Assembly (NCBI RefSeq): GCF_022430545.2
Contig: NZ_CP092488.2
Span: 3,038,001-3,102,000 of the forward strand
Length of the DNA stretch: 64,000 nt
DNA from: Mycobacterium paraterrae
Lineage (GTDB): Bacteria; Actinomycetota; Actinomycetes; Mycobacteriales; Mycobacteriaceae
Reading direction: 5' to 3'
The notes beneath the pieces are model-generated. The model was given only the letters and a program-made list of their open reading frames with translations. It was not told the DNA's origin and ran no database searches. A program made the position numbers and the translations under genes. Below, in pieces: positions 37,307 through 45,309 of this stretch (position 1 is the stretch's first letter; the number at the start of each line of letters is the position of its first letter).

Positions 37307-38934
37307 CGGGGTATCGGAACGGCAACGAGCCGATGGGAGCCCACGAGTACGAGATGTGGGATGCCGCATACGTATTGGGTTCGCTGTCGGACGCCGATCG
37401 GCGCGAATTCGAGACGCACCTGCTCCGCTGCACGCCGTGCCAGGAAGCGGTCGATGAACTTGTCGCCCTGGCGCCGCTGATGTCGTTGGCCCGCGACGAC
37501 ACGGCGGTGCCGCCGTGCCCCGATCTGCTACCGGGCCTGCTCGCGAAAGCAGATCAACGGCTCGCGGCGGCGGCGGACAGCATTCAGCTGACGGCAGCGC
37601 CGGTCGTCGAGCCGGAGACCGTCTTTCCGATCTTTCGCACCGGCAACTACGCCCCGGTCCACGACGAGTTGACGGAGTTCGACCTACCGGTCGAGGGCCG
37701 CATTCCCGCCGAACTCAACGGTTGGTATTTGCGCAACGGCCCCAATCCCCGTGCCGGCGAGGCGCATTGGTGCGTAGGTGACGGGATGGTGCACGGCGTG
37801 CGTCTGGAGAACGGTCGCGCCGCCTGGTACCGCAATCGCTGGGTACGCACCGAGAGCTTCGATTCTGCAGTCCCGCTCTACAACCCAGACGGCAGCCGGA
37901 ATCTGCATTCGAGCTTCGCCAATACCCACGTGGTGCGGCATGCGGGAAAGACCCTGGCGCTGATGGAATTCTCGTTGCCCTACGAGATCAGCAACGACCT
38001 GAAAACGCTGGGCGTACACGATTTCAACGGCACCCTGACCGACTCGATGACGGCGCACCCCAAGATCTGCCCGCAGACCGGCGAATTGCATTTCTTCGGC
38101 GGCGGCAACATCTTCGAGCCGCACGTGAACTACCACCGTGCCGACGCCGCCGGCCGGCTGACGATCAGCCGCCCGATCGACGTGCCGGCGCTGACGCTGA
38201 TGCACGATTTCGCCCTGACCGCGCAGCACGTCGTCTTCCTCGACCTGCCGGTGCTGTTCGACCTCGGCGTGGCGCTCAGCCGGCCCGGCGACCGGGATCT
38301 GCCGTACCGCTGGAACGACCAATACCCCGCCCGCCTCGGGGTGTTGCGCCGCGACGACCCGTACGGACAGCTGCGGTGGTTCGACATCGACCCATGCTTC
38401 GTCTTTCACGTCGCGAACGCCTACGACTCCGGTCGCGCGATCGTGCTCGAAGTCCTGCGATACGACGAAATGTGGCGCTCCAACAGCGAATTCACCGGCG
38501 ACGCGGCACTGTGGCGCTGGACGATCGACCTGCACACCGGCGCGGTCGAAGAGACTCAGCTCGACGATCGCGGTGTGGAGTTCCCCCGCGTCGACGACCG
38601 GTTGGCCGGAACGTCCGCCCGCTATTCGGTCGCGGTCGGCGGCGGCGCGTTGGTCCGCTACGACCTGCGCAGCGACACCGCGGTGGAGCACCGATTCGGG
38701 GGCGGTGGCCGGCACGATCCGCCCGCGATGCCCGGCGAGGCGGTGTTCGCCCCCGCCGACAGCCGTTCCGATGAACTCGCCGGGTGGTACCTGACCTACG
38801 TCTACGACCCGTCGACCGACAGCAGTGATCTGGTGATCATCGATGCGTCGGACTTCGAGGGCGAGCCGCTGGCCCGAGTACGGATGCCCCGCCGGGTGCC
38901 GCACGGGTTCCACGGCAACTGGATCCCGGACTGA
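37303..38934 (+). CDS. Fusion: zinc anti-sigma domain plus carotenoid cleavage oxygenase
   Basis: A 543-residue protein with two parts. Residues 12-65 match the RslA zinc-binding anti-sigma domain (EMWDAAYVLGSLSDADRREF, then H39-x3-C43-x2-C46). Residues 105-543 form a complete carotenoid/lignostilbene-type oxygenase with GDGMVHG at 159-165 and the four iron-ligand histidines in their usual contexts: H252 (TAHPK), H301 (LMHDFALT), H369 (VFHVANAYD) and H537 (GFHGNW). The membrane helix and outer domain of RslA are absent, so it should be cytoplasmic. Overlap with sigL copy 1 points to that sigma factor as partner. The inference is that sigma release responds to substrate, oxygen or iron at the oxygenase. 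Confidence 0.88.
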   Translation: MTGYRNGNEPMGAHEYEMWDAAYVLGSLSDADRREFETHLLRCTPCQEAVDELVALAPLMSLARDDTAVPPCPDLLPGLLAKADQRLAAAADSIQLTAAPVVEPETVFPIFRTGNYAPVHDELTEFDLPVEGRIPAELNGWYLRNGPNPRAGEAHWCVGDGMVHGVRLENGRAAWYRNRWVRTESFDSAVPLYNPDGSRNLHSSFANTHVVRHAGKTLALMEFSLPYEISNDLKTLGVHDFNGTLTDSMTAHPKICPQTGELHFFGGGNIFEPHVNYHRADAAGRLTISRPIDVPALTLMHDFALTAQHVVFLDLPVLFDLGVALSRPGDRDLPYRWNDQYPARLGVLRRDDPYGQLRWFDIDPCFVFHVANAYDSGRAIVLEVLRYDEMWRSNSEFTGDAALWRWTIDLHTGAVEETQLDDRGVEFPRVDDRLAGTSARYSVAVGGGALVRYDLRSDTAVEHRFGGGGRHDPPAMPGEAVFAPADSRSDELAGWYLTYVYDPSTDSSDLVIIDASDFEGEPLARVRMPRRVPHGFHGNWIPD

Positions 38935-38963
38935 GCCGGGTCGACGATGCTGAAACCCCGCGA

Positions 38964-38991
38964 TGAACTGGGAAGGGACGCAACTCGTATC
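38964..38991 (+). promoter_or_regulatory. Diverged SigL-type promoter of the second sigL
   Basis: TGAACT at 38964-38969 and CGTATC at 38986-38991 are spaced by 16 bases. Each hexamer differs at one position from the promoter of the first copy. The predicted start is near 38998, just before the AGGAGGTGATC ribosome site at 38999-39009, which is complementary to the 16S rRNA end over its whole length. Confidence 0.6.
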
Positions 38992-39011
38992 ACTTGTCAG
39001 GAGGTGATCGA

Positions 39012-39542
39012 GTGAGTCGAGTCACCGATGCGGACGACGAGGCCGCGTTGATGAAGGCGCTCTACGACGAGCACGCGGCGCCGTTGTGGCGCTACGCGCT
39101 CCGGCTGACGAGCGACGCAGCCCGTGCCGAAGACGTCGTCCAGGAGACGCTGCTGCGCGCCTGGCAGCACCCCGAAGTGGTCGGTGACACCGAACGTTCA
39201 GCGCGGGCATGGCTTTTCACCGTTGCCCGCAACATGATCATCGACGAACGACGCAGCCCGAAGTTCCGCAATATCGTTGGCTCACTGGACGATCCGGGAG
39301 TGCCGGAGCGTTCGACGCCCGACGAGGTCGACTCCGCCCTGGACCGTTTGCTGATCGCCGACGCCATGGCCCAGATGTCGGTCGACCACCGCGCCGTCAT
39401 CGAGCGGTCGTACTACCGGGGCTGGAGCACCGCACAGATCGCGGCCGACCTCGACATCGCCGAGGGGACGGTCAAATCGCGGCTACACTACGCGGTGCGG
39501 GCCTTGCGACTCACTCTGCAGGAGATGGGGGTGACCCGGTGA
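39012..39542 (+). CDS. sigL: ECF RNA polymerase sigma factor, SigL-like (copy 2)
   Basis: A 176-residue paralogue of copy 1 with the same region 2 (LWRYALRLTSDAARAEDVVQETLLRAWQHPEV) and region 4 (VDHRAVIERSYYRGWSTAQIAADLDIAEGTVKSRLHYAVRALRL). The GTG at 39012 lies seven bases after an unusually strong AGGAGGTGATC site. A 31-codon frame overlaps its stop and leads into rslA. Because it is followed by a conventional RslA, this copy is the better candidate for the M. tuberculosis SigL orthologue. Confidence 0.92.
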   Translation: MSRVTDADDEAALMKALYDEHAAPLWRYALRLTSDAARAEDVVQETLLRAWQHPEVVGDTERSARAWLFTVARNMIIDERRSPKFRNIVGSLDDPGVPERSTPDEVDSALDRLLIADAMAQMSVDHRAVIERSYYRGWSTAQIAADLDIAEGTVKSRLHYAVRALRLTLQEMGVTR

Positions 39543-39634
39543 CTGCCCCAAATAGCAATGATGTGGTTGCGGCCGTCCGGGCCGCCGTCCGCTACGAATA
39601 CCTGTGCATGGCAGCAATTGGGGAGTCACGATGA
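39539..39634 (+). CDS. Small coupled reading frame between sigL and rslA
   Basis: A 31-codon frame starts with GTG overlapping the sigL stop (GTGA) and ends with TGA overlapping the rslA ATG (ATGA). The peptide includes NDVVAAVRAAVRYEYLCMA. It may be a real small protein or only a device that couples translation of sigma to anti-sigma. No ribosome site is obvious apart from coupling. Confidence 0.4.
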   Translation: MTAPNSNDVVAAVRAAVRYEYLCMAAIGESR

Positions 39635-40365
39635 GGGTTATCGGGGGTTTCGGCCAACCCGGTGACAGTGACATGCCCGCCGGTGACAGCCACGAATACG
39701 CGACCTGGGACGCGGCCTACGTGCTCGGATCGCTGTCGCCCGCCGATCGGCGCGAGTTCGAAGCACACCTGAGCGGCTGCCCGCTGTGCAGCGCGGCCGT
39801 CGGCGAACTCAGCGGCATGCCGGCGCTGCTCTCCAAGCTGGACGGCGGCACGGTGGCCGCGATGGACGCCGGCGGCCACCTCGAGGAGCCGCCGAACCTG
39901 CTGCCGTCACTGATGACCGAGGTGCGTCGCCGCCGGCGCCGGGTCCGGATGGTGACGTGGACGTCGGGGGCCGCCGCGGCCGTGCTGCTGGCGGTCGCCC
40001 TGTTCGTCGGAATCTGGCCGCACAATCCGGCGTCGACGCCGCCGCGGGCCAGTGTTTCCGCGCTGCAGATGGACCAGGTCGGCACCAAGGCGCTGGCCTC
40101 GACGGTCTCGCTGAACAGCCAGGAGTGGGGCACCTACATCGACCTCAACTGCGTCTGCCTGGCTCCGGTGACCGCGCATCACGACAGGCTGGCAATGGTG
40201 GTGGTCGGCCGCGACGGCACCCACACCCAGCTGGCCACCTGGATCGCCGACCCGGGCCATACCGCGAAACTGGCCGGCAGCACCTCGACACCGGTCGAGC
40301 AGATCTCCCAAGTGCAGGTGGTCTCCGCCGACGACGGACGGGTGCTGCTGCAGCGTTCCCTCTGA
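39631..40365 (+). CDS. rslA: Membrane anti-sigma factor RslA
   Basis: The 244-residue anti-sigma factor has an N-terminal zinc domain (ATWDAAYVLGSLSPADRREFEAHLSGCPLC, with the H-x3-C-x2-C motif), an Arg-rich stretch (EVRRRRRRVRM), one membrane helix (about residues 108-128) and an outer domain ending LLQRSL. By memory it closely follows M. tuberculosis RslA, which releases SigL on oxidation. The ATG at 39631 follows GGGGAG; an in-frame GTG at 39604 is possible. It sits directly after sigL copy 2. Confidence 0.92.
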   Translation: MRVIGGFGQPGDSDMPAGDSHEYATWDAAYVLGSLSPADRREFEAHLSGCPLCSAAVGELSGMPALLSKLDGGTVAAMDAGGHLEEPPNLLPSLMTEVRRRRRRVRMVTWTSGAAAAVLLAVALFVGIWPHNPASTPPRASVSALQMDQVGTKALASTVSLNSQEWGTYIDLNCVCLAPVTAHHDRLAMVVVGRDGTHTQLATWIADPGHTAKLAGSTSTPVEQISQVQVVSADDGRVLLQRSL

Positions 40366-40367
40366 GG

Positions 40368-41702
40368 CTAGGGCTGCGCCATCCAGCTGTGGAACATGCC
40401 TTCGGGATCGTAGGCCGCGCGAATCTGTTGCAGCCGAGCCATATTCGGCTCGGTGATGAATGTCGCTGAGCGCCGGGCGAGATTCTCGTCGGCCAGCGAG
40501 ATGCCGGTAGCCAGATGCGACATCGCTGCCATATTCGACCTCGCCCAGTCGCCATAGTTCTCGTCGTCGGCGGGATCGCTCCACGCCGTGTAGAGGCCCA
40601 GGTAGAACTCGTCTTCGACGCCGTACACCATCGCGGCGCGCTGCGCGGACGGCTTCCAGCCGGCGAACACGAAGTGCGAGGGGTGCGGGGGCAACGTCTC
40701 GATGATTCGGCGGATTCCCGGCAGTAACTCGTCGGCCGAGGCGGACGTGAACATGTTGTCGACGCTGTACCTATGCGCCGCAGGGTATTTCATCATCACC
40801 ACGGTATACCAATTGGCAAGCGTCGTCGGCAGGTACGGAACGTTGACAGTCGCGCGATCGATGACCGGGCACGTGCCGAGGATTGCGAGGGCACGGGTTG
40901 CCTCGTCGTCGGAGTCGGCGAACACCGGCGACGCGATCGCGATCGTGGGCACGTCGGGCCCGACCTCCGGGGAGTTGCGGGAGGTCAGTACCTGTAGCTC
41001 GACCCGGTCATCGACGTCGATCGAGCGGGCCCAGCTGAACACCTCGTCGGCGACTTCGATCGGATACATGTACAGGCTGGTTCCTAGCACGCCCGGACGA
41101 GGGTAGACGCGCAGAGTGAAAGACGTGACCACACCGAAGAATCCGGGCCCGCTACCGCGGGCCGCCCAGTACAGGTCGGGGTGCTGCCGCTCGTCGCAGT
41201 AGAGCGTGTCGCCTTCGGCGGTGACGACCTCCAGCCCCAGCACGCTCTCGCACGCCGGCCCGACGACCTTGCTGTTCCAGCCGTATCCGCCCTGCAACAG
41301 GTAGCCGCCGAGCCGAATGCCTTCGCAGTGGCCGGACGGGAAAAACAGGCCCTGGGCGTCGAGGTCGGTGGCAAATGTACTGGCGACCACGCCCGGCCCG
41401 ACACGGGCCGTCATCGTGTCGGCATTGACACTGCAGTGGTCGAGCCGGCTGACGTCGAGCAGCATGCCGCCGTCTCGCAAATGGCTTGCCGCCCAACTGT
41501 GTCCACCCGAACGGATGCCGACCCGATACCCCCGCGAGCGCGCATGGCGAATCGCGGCAACGACGTCGTCGGTATCGCATGCCTGCACGATCACGTCGGG
41601 AAAGCGCTGCGGCAGAATGCCATTCCACACCGTCTCGCGGCGTGCCGCTTCGTAGCCGTCTACACCGCGGTGGAAGTACCGCTTTGCCGTGAGTAGTGCC
41701 AT
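40368..41702 (-). CDS. FAD-linked oxidase with BBE domain
   Basis: The 444-residue flavoprotein has an FAD_binding_4 domain (residues about 30-170) and a C-terminal berberine-bridge-enzyme domain near the end (YDPEGMFHSW in place of the usual YDPxxxF). RSGGHSW contains the histidine, and FPSGHCEGIRLGGYLLQGGYG contains a cysteine at the position used for a second covalent FAD bond, so bicovalent flavin is likely. Such enzymes oxidise alcohols or carry out oxidative cyclisation. The start at 41702 lies inside the end of the upstream monooxygenase gene (43-base overlap), indicating coupled translation. Confidence 0.87.
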   Translation of the reverse strand: MALLTAKRYFHRGVDGYEAARRETVWNGILPQRFPDVIVQACDTDDVVAAIRHARSRGYRVGIRSGGHSWAASHLRDGGMLLDVSRLDHCSVNADTMTARVGPGVVASTFATDLDAQGLFFPSGHCEGIRLGGYLLQGGYGWNSKVVGPACESVLGLEVVTAEGDTLYCDERQHPDLYWAARGSGPGFFGVVTSFTLRVYPRPGVLGTSLYMYPIEVADEVFSWARSIDVDDRVELQVLTSRNSPEVGPDVPTIAIASPVFADSDDEATRALAILGTCPVIDRATVNVPYLPTTLANWYTVVMMKYPAAHRYSVDNMFTSASADELLPGIRRIIETLPPHPSHFVFAGWKPSAQRAAMVYGVEDEFYLGLYTAWSDPADDENYGDWARSNMAAMSHLATGISLADENLARRSATFITEPNMARLQQIRAAYDPEGMFHSWMAQP

Positions 41703-42841
41703 TGCCTGCCCTTCGTCGTGGCCGCGAGGTAGTCGGCGATCTCGGCTGCCAGCGGCGATGCTGCCCGCCGAATCGCCCGTAGCGGGCCGTTGGGTGGAAT
41801 GCCATGACCGATCGCGAACAACCCACCGCCCAGATCGGCGGAGAAACCGCCGCGCGGATGGCCGTTCTCGTCGAGAACGCCGAGATGGCCGACCAGGCCG
41901 CCCAGGTCGGGCTCGAAACCGGTCGCCGCGATGATCGCGTCCGGGGCGACGCCGGTGCCGTCGGCCAGGATGACGCGATCGGGCTCGAGCGCCGCGACCG
42001 CGGCCACCACGTCGATCCGGCCGGCCCGCACCTGCCTGACGAGCTCGTCGGCCAGGGTGGGGATGCGGCCCCGGCTTTCGACGGTCGCCTTCAGCCCCAT
42101 CGGCGGCTTCGCGAAGCCGTAGGGCGAAAGGTTGCCCAGCAGTGCACGATTGAGCCCTGCGATGACCGGGTCGACCAGCCGTGCGGGCACACGCGCGAAC
42201 AGTTCCAGGAAGACGTCCGACGGGATCGGCCCGATCGCACGGCGCACGAGATGTGGCGGTGTTCGGACCGCCAGCCACACCCTGCCCGCGCCATTGCCGG
42301 CCAGCTGCACCGCGATGTCTGCGGCCGAATTGCCCGCGCCGACCACCAGCACGTTGCGGCCGCGGAACGGCCACGCGTTGCGGAAGTCGACGGAATGCAC
42401 CACCTCGCCGGTGAACTCGGCGAGACCGGGCCAGCGCGGGATGGCGGGAGTGCGGTAGCGGCCGGTGGCCAGCACGACGGCGCGCGCACCAAGGTCGCCC
42501 GATGAGGTGGCAACCCGCCACCGCGCGGGCGCCCGCTCGATGCAAGTGACTTCGCGGCCCAGGTCGAGCGCGATCTGCTGGCGCCGGACATAGCTGTCGA
42601 AGTAAGCGACCATGTCTTCCTTGGTCGGCCAGCGTCCATGCCGGAGCGGAATCCGTTGTCCGGGAAGGTGTGACAAGAAGCCGTTGGTGTTCAACCGGAA
42701 GTCGTCGTAGCGGTTGCGCCACGACATCGCGGGAGCGGACGCCTTGTCGACGACTAGGGCCGAGACGCCATGGCGGTGCCCGAGTTCACGGGCGACGGCG
42801 AGGCCGGCGGGCCCGGCGCCCACCACAATGACGTCTTGCAC
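41660..42841 (-). CDS. Flavin-containing monooxygenase
   Basis: The protein of about 393 residues has two dinucleotide-binding motifs: VIVVGAGPAGLAVARELG at the N-terminus for FAD and VLVVGAGNSAADIAVQLAG in the middle for NADPH. ATGFEPD lies near the C-terminus. This is the arrangement of FMO/YUCCA-like oxygenases. The GTG at 42841 is chosen because a SigL-type promoter ends seven bases upstream, which predicts a leaderless or nearly leaderless mRNA starting there. GTG 42877 is an alternative but would lie within the promoter. It is the first gene of the minus-strand arm of the cluster. Confidence 0.87.
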   Translation of the reverse strand: MQDVIVVGAGPAGLAVARELGHRHGVSALVVDKASAPAMSWRNRYDDFRLNTNGFLSHLPGQRIPLRHGRWPTKEDMVAYFDSYVRRQQIALDLGREVTCIERAPARWRVATSSGDLGARAVVLATGRYRTPAIPRWPGLAEFTGEVVHSVDFRNAWPFRGRNVLVVGAGNSAADIAVQLAGNGAGRVWLAVRTPPHLVRRAIGPIPSDVFLELFARVPARLVDPVIAGLNRALLGNLSPYGFAKPPMGLKATVESRGRIPTLADELVRQVRAGRIDVVAAVAALEPDRVILADGTGVAPDAIIAATGFEPDLGGLVGHLGVLDENGHPRGGFSADLGGGLFAIGHGIPPNGPLRAIRRAASPLAAEIADYLAATTKGRQWHYSRQSGTSTAV

Positions 42842-42848
42842 AGGGATT

Positions 42849-42876
42849 AATACGTAGCCGGATGCCGCGAGGTTCA
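42849..42876 (-). promoter_or_regulatory. SigL-type promoter of the monooxygenase-BBE arm
   Basis: On the minus strand, TGAACC (42876-42871) and CGTATT (42854-42849) are spaced by 16 bases. Seven bases follow before the GTG of the monooxygenase gene, so the transcript would begin at or within a base or two of the start codon. The -35 is identical to that of the divergent promoter 14 bases away. Confidence 0.7.
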
Positions 42877-42889
42877 CTCGCGACGGGAT

Positions 42890-42917
42890 TGAACCGGAGT
42901 TGGGTGTACACCGTGTC
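42890..42917 (+). promoter_or_regulatory. SigL-type promoter of the ThDP-enzyme arm
   Basis: TGAACC (42890-42895) and CGTGTC (42912-42917) are spaced by 16 bases, identical in both hexamers to the promoter of sigL copy 1. Six bases separate it from the ATG at 42924, predicting a leaderless transcript. There is no ribosome site before that ATG, which agrees. Confidence 0.8.
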
Positions 42918-42923
42918 CCTGAT

Positions 42924-44663
42924 ATGTCGAGGAAGTACCGAGTGGTCGACCACATCGTCCGGCAACTCGCTTGCGCCGGCATCGAGTACATCTTCGGTGT
43001 CGACGGTGCCAACATCGAGGACCTCTATGACGCCGCATACTTCCGGCCGGACGTCACCGCGGTGCTGGCCAAGCATGAGTTTTCCGCCGCCACGATGGCC
43101 GATGGCTACAGCCGCAGCGGAACCGGGCTCGGTGTGGTTGCCGCGACCTCTGGGGGCGGTGCACTGAATCTCGTTCCGGGGCTTGGTGAGTCGTATGCCA
43201 GTCGGATACCGGTGTTGGCCCTGGTCGGTCAGCCCGCCACCGGGATGGATGGGCGCGGCAGCTTTCAGGACACCAGTGGACGCAATGGCTCGCTGGACGC
43301 CGAGGCGTTGTTCGCGCAGGTGTCGGTGTATTGCAAGCGGGTGCGCAACGCCGCCGAGATCGTCTCGGCGCTACCGGCGGCGATCGCGGCGGCGAAAACC
43401 GGCGGGCCAGCAGTTTTGCTGCTGCCCAAAGACATTCAGCAAACCGTGATAAAACCTGGATGCGCCCTGGGCGTCGCCGGACGCCGGTCCGTCGGTGATC
43501 CGCACCCGATTGCGCGTGCGGTGCGGCGCACCGCCGGCCCGGTCACGATCATCGCCGGCGAGCAGGTCGCTCGAGACGATGCGCGTGCCGAACTCGCCGA
43601 GCTCCGCGGTGTGCTGCGCGCACAGGTGGCCTGCGTGCCAGACGCCAAAGACGTCGCGGGAACCCCCGGTTTCGGCTCGTCGTCCGCGTTGGGCGTCACC
43701 GGCGTGATGGGTCACCCAGGGGTGGCCCGGGCGGTGGCCGAAAGCGGGCTGTGCCTGGTCGTGGGCACGCGACTGTCGGTGACTGCGCGGGCGGGTCTCG
43801 AAGACGCCCTGGCCGCAGTGCCGACTATGTCTATCGGTTCGGCACCGCCGTACCTGGCCTGCACCCATATCCACACCGACGATCTGCGGACGTCGCTGCG
43901 AATGTTGACCGAAGCGCTGACCGGTGCCGGCCGGGCCGCTGGGATCCGGGTGCCCGACGTTGTCCCGCACACCGAACTGACCCCACCCCACTTCGACGGG
44001 CCAGGGGTGCGTTACCGCGACGCGATGGCCGAACTGGATCGGACGCTGCCTGCCGGCGTCGACATCGTCGTCGACGCGGGAAACACCGGCGCGGCGGCCA
44101 TTCACTACCTGCCGGTCCGCCGCCGGGGCCGCTTCGCGGTCGCCCTCGGCATGGGTGGGATGGGCTACAGCTTCGGAGCCGGCATCGGGATGGCGTTCGC
44201 CCGTCGCAAGGCCCAGGGGACCAGCCGTCGAGTCGTCGTGATCGCCGGCGACGGCGCCTTCTACATGCACGGCATGGAGGTGCACACAGCGGTGCATTAC
44301 CGGCTGCCGATCACGTTTGTCTTGCTCAACAACAACGCCCACGCCATGTGCGTGACCCGGGAGCAGCTCTACTACGACGACCTCTACAGCTACAACCGCT
44401 TTACGCCCAGTCACCTGGGGGCCGGCCTGGCCACGATGTTCCCCAAGCTGAGCTCGACGGACGTCAGCGATGCAGCGGGATTGGCCGAGGCCGTGCGCGC
44501 GTCGCTCGACATCGACGGCCCCTCGGTCGTCAGCGTCGAGTGTGCCGCCGACGAAATCCCGCCTTTTGCACCGTTTCTCGGAGCTTCTGTAAGCAATCGC
44601 ACCAACCACCAGTATGTGTCACCAACACAGGAGGATCACGCCCATGTCGCTGCCAGCGCTTGA
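42924..44663 (+). CDS. ThDP-dependent enzyme, acetolactate synthase-like
   Basis: A protein of about 579 residues with the three-domain layout of the ThDP decarboxylase/acetolactate synthase family. The catalytic glutamate is in AKHEFSAATMADGY. The ThDP-binding motif starts at GDGAFYMHGMEVHTAVHY and ends at VLLNNNAHAM. It would form or transfer an acyl anion, for example making an acyloin or 2-acetolactate-like product. True acetolactate synthase is less likely given the cluster of secondary-metabolism-like genes. Start chosen by the SigL-type promoter; a TTG at 42900 is the alternative. It overlaps the next gene by 20 bases. Confidence 0.88.
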   Translation: MSRKYRVVDHIVRQLACAGIEYIFGVDGANIEDLYDAAYFRPDVTAVLAKHEFSAATMADGYSRSGTGLGVVAATSGGGALNLVPGLGESYASRIPVLALVGQPATGMDGRGSFQDTSGRNGSLDAEALFAQVSVYCKRVRNAAEIVSALPAAIAAAKTGGPAVLLLPKDIQQTVIKPGCALGVAGRRSVGDPHPIARAVRRTAGPVTIIAGEQVARDDARAELAELRGVLRAQVACVPDAKDVAGTPGFGSSSALGVTGVMGHPGVARAVAESGLCLVVGTRLSVTARAGLEDALAAVPTMSIGSAPPYLACTHIHTDDLRTSLRMLTEALTGAGRAAGIRVPDVVPHTELTPPHFDGPGVRYRDAMAELDRTLPAGVDIVVDAGNTGAAAIHYLPVRRRGRFAVALGMGGMGYSFGAGIGMAFARRKAQGTSRRVVVIAGDGAFYMHGMEVHTAVHYRLPITFVLLNNNAHAMCVTREQLYYDDLYSYNRFTPSHLGAGLATMFPKLSSTDVSDAAGLAEAVRASLDIDGPSVVSVECAADEIPPFAPFLGASVSNRTNHQYVSPTQEDHAHVAASA

Positions 44664-45309
44664 CGATATCGTCACCCACACCGGCACCACCAGACCGATC
44701 GACGGGGTGGTCCGCATCGAGACGACGCCACTGGAAGAGACGGCCGGAACGTTCCTGTCACAGATGCGCTCGGTGTATCCGCACAGTGAAGTATTCGGAA
44801 AGTACTGCACGGTCAACGATTACGTGGACTGCCCGCCCGACGAGCTGTTCGCATACCTGTCGGACACCCGCAGCCTGGAGGAGTGGACGTACACACTGCG
44901 CGGCTTCACCCCGACCGAGGAACCGGGACTGTGGGAGGCCTACGACCGGCTGCTGCCCGACACCACGATCTACACCCGCACCTACGCCAACTCCGAGGCG
45001 CGGACCGTCGACTATCACTGCGCCTGGGATCAGGGCCGCCACCTCTGGATGATCTACCTGATGCGTATCCTCGACGCGCGGGTGGTGCTCGACAAGCCGG
45101 GTTCGGTTGTGCTGTGGACCAATTGCCGGCATCCGTTCTACGACCGAAACCCCTACCCCGAGACCGCACCGGCTGGGCGCACCGGCTGGGTCGGCGACTT
45201 CTGGGACCTGTTCGGGCCTGGTCACACGCTGGAACTGAACAACCTGAAGAGCATCGCCGAGTACCGGCACCGTCATGGTCTTCCGATCACGCCGGCGTGG
45301 ATGAAATGA
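44644..45309 (+). CDS. SRPBCC (START-like) family protein
   Basis: The 221-residue protein has the helix-grip features of polyketide cyclase/START-like proteins (YVDCPPDELFAYLSDTRSLEEWTYTLRGF, later DKPGSVVLWTNCRHPF). Such proteins bind hydrophobic ligands or act as cyclases/aromatases. The ATG at 44644 lies nine bases after AGGAGG, inside the end of the ThDP gene. Its stop overlaps the start of the KAS III-like gene (ATGA). Confidence 0.75.
   Translation: MSLPALDDIVTHTGTTRPIDGVVRIETTPLEETAGTFLSQMRSVYPHSEVFGKYCTVNDYVDCPPDELFAYLSDTRSLEEWTYTLRGFTPTEEPGLWEAYDRLLPDTTIYTRTYANSEARTVDYHCAWDQGRHLWMIYLMRILDARVVLDKPGSVVLWTNCRHPFYDRNPYPETAPAGRTGWVGDFWDLFGPGHTLELNNLKSIAEYRHRHGLPITPAWMK

Noticed and set aside
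40368..42722. A 784-codon open frame on the minus strand covering the BBE oxidase and the monooxygenase region
   Set aside because: Only the last 444 codons look like protein. The upstream part is out of frame with the well-supported monooxygenase gene and is a high-GC shadow.
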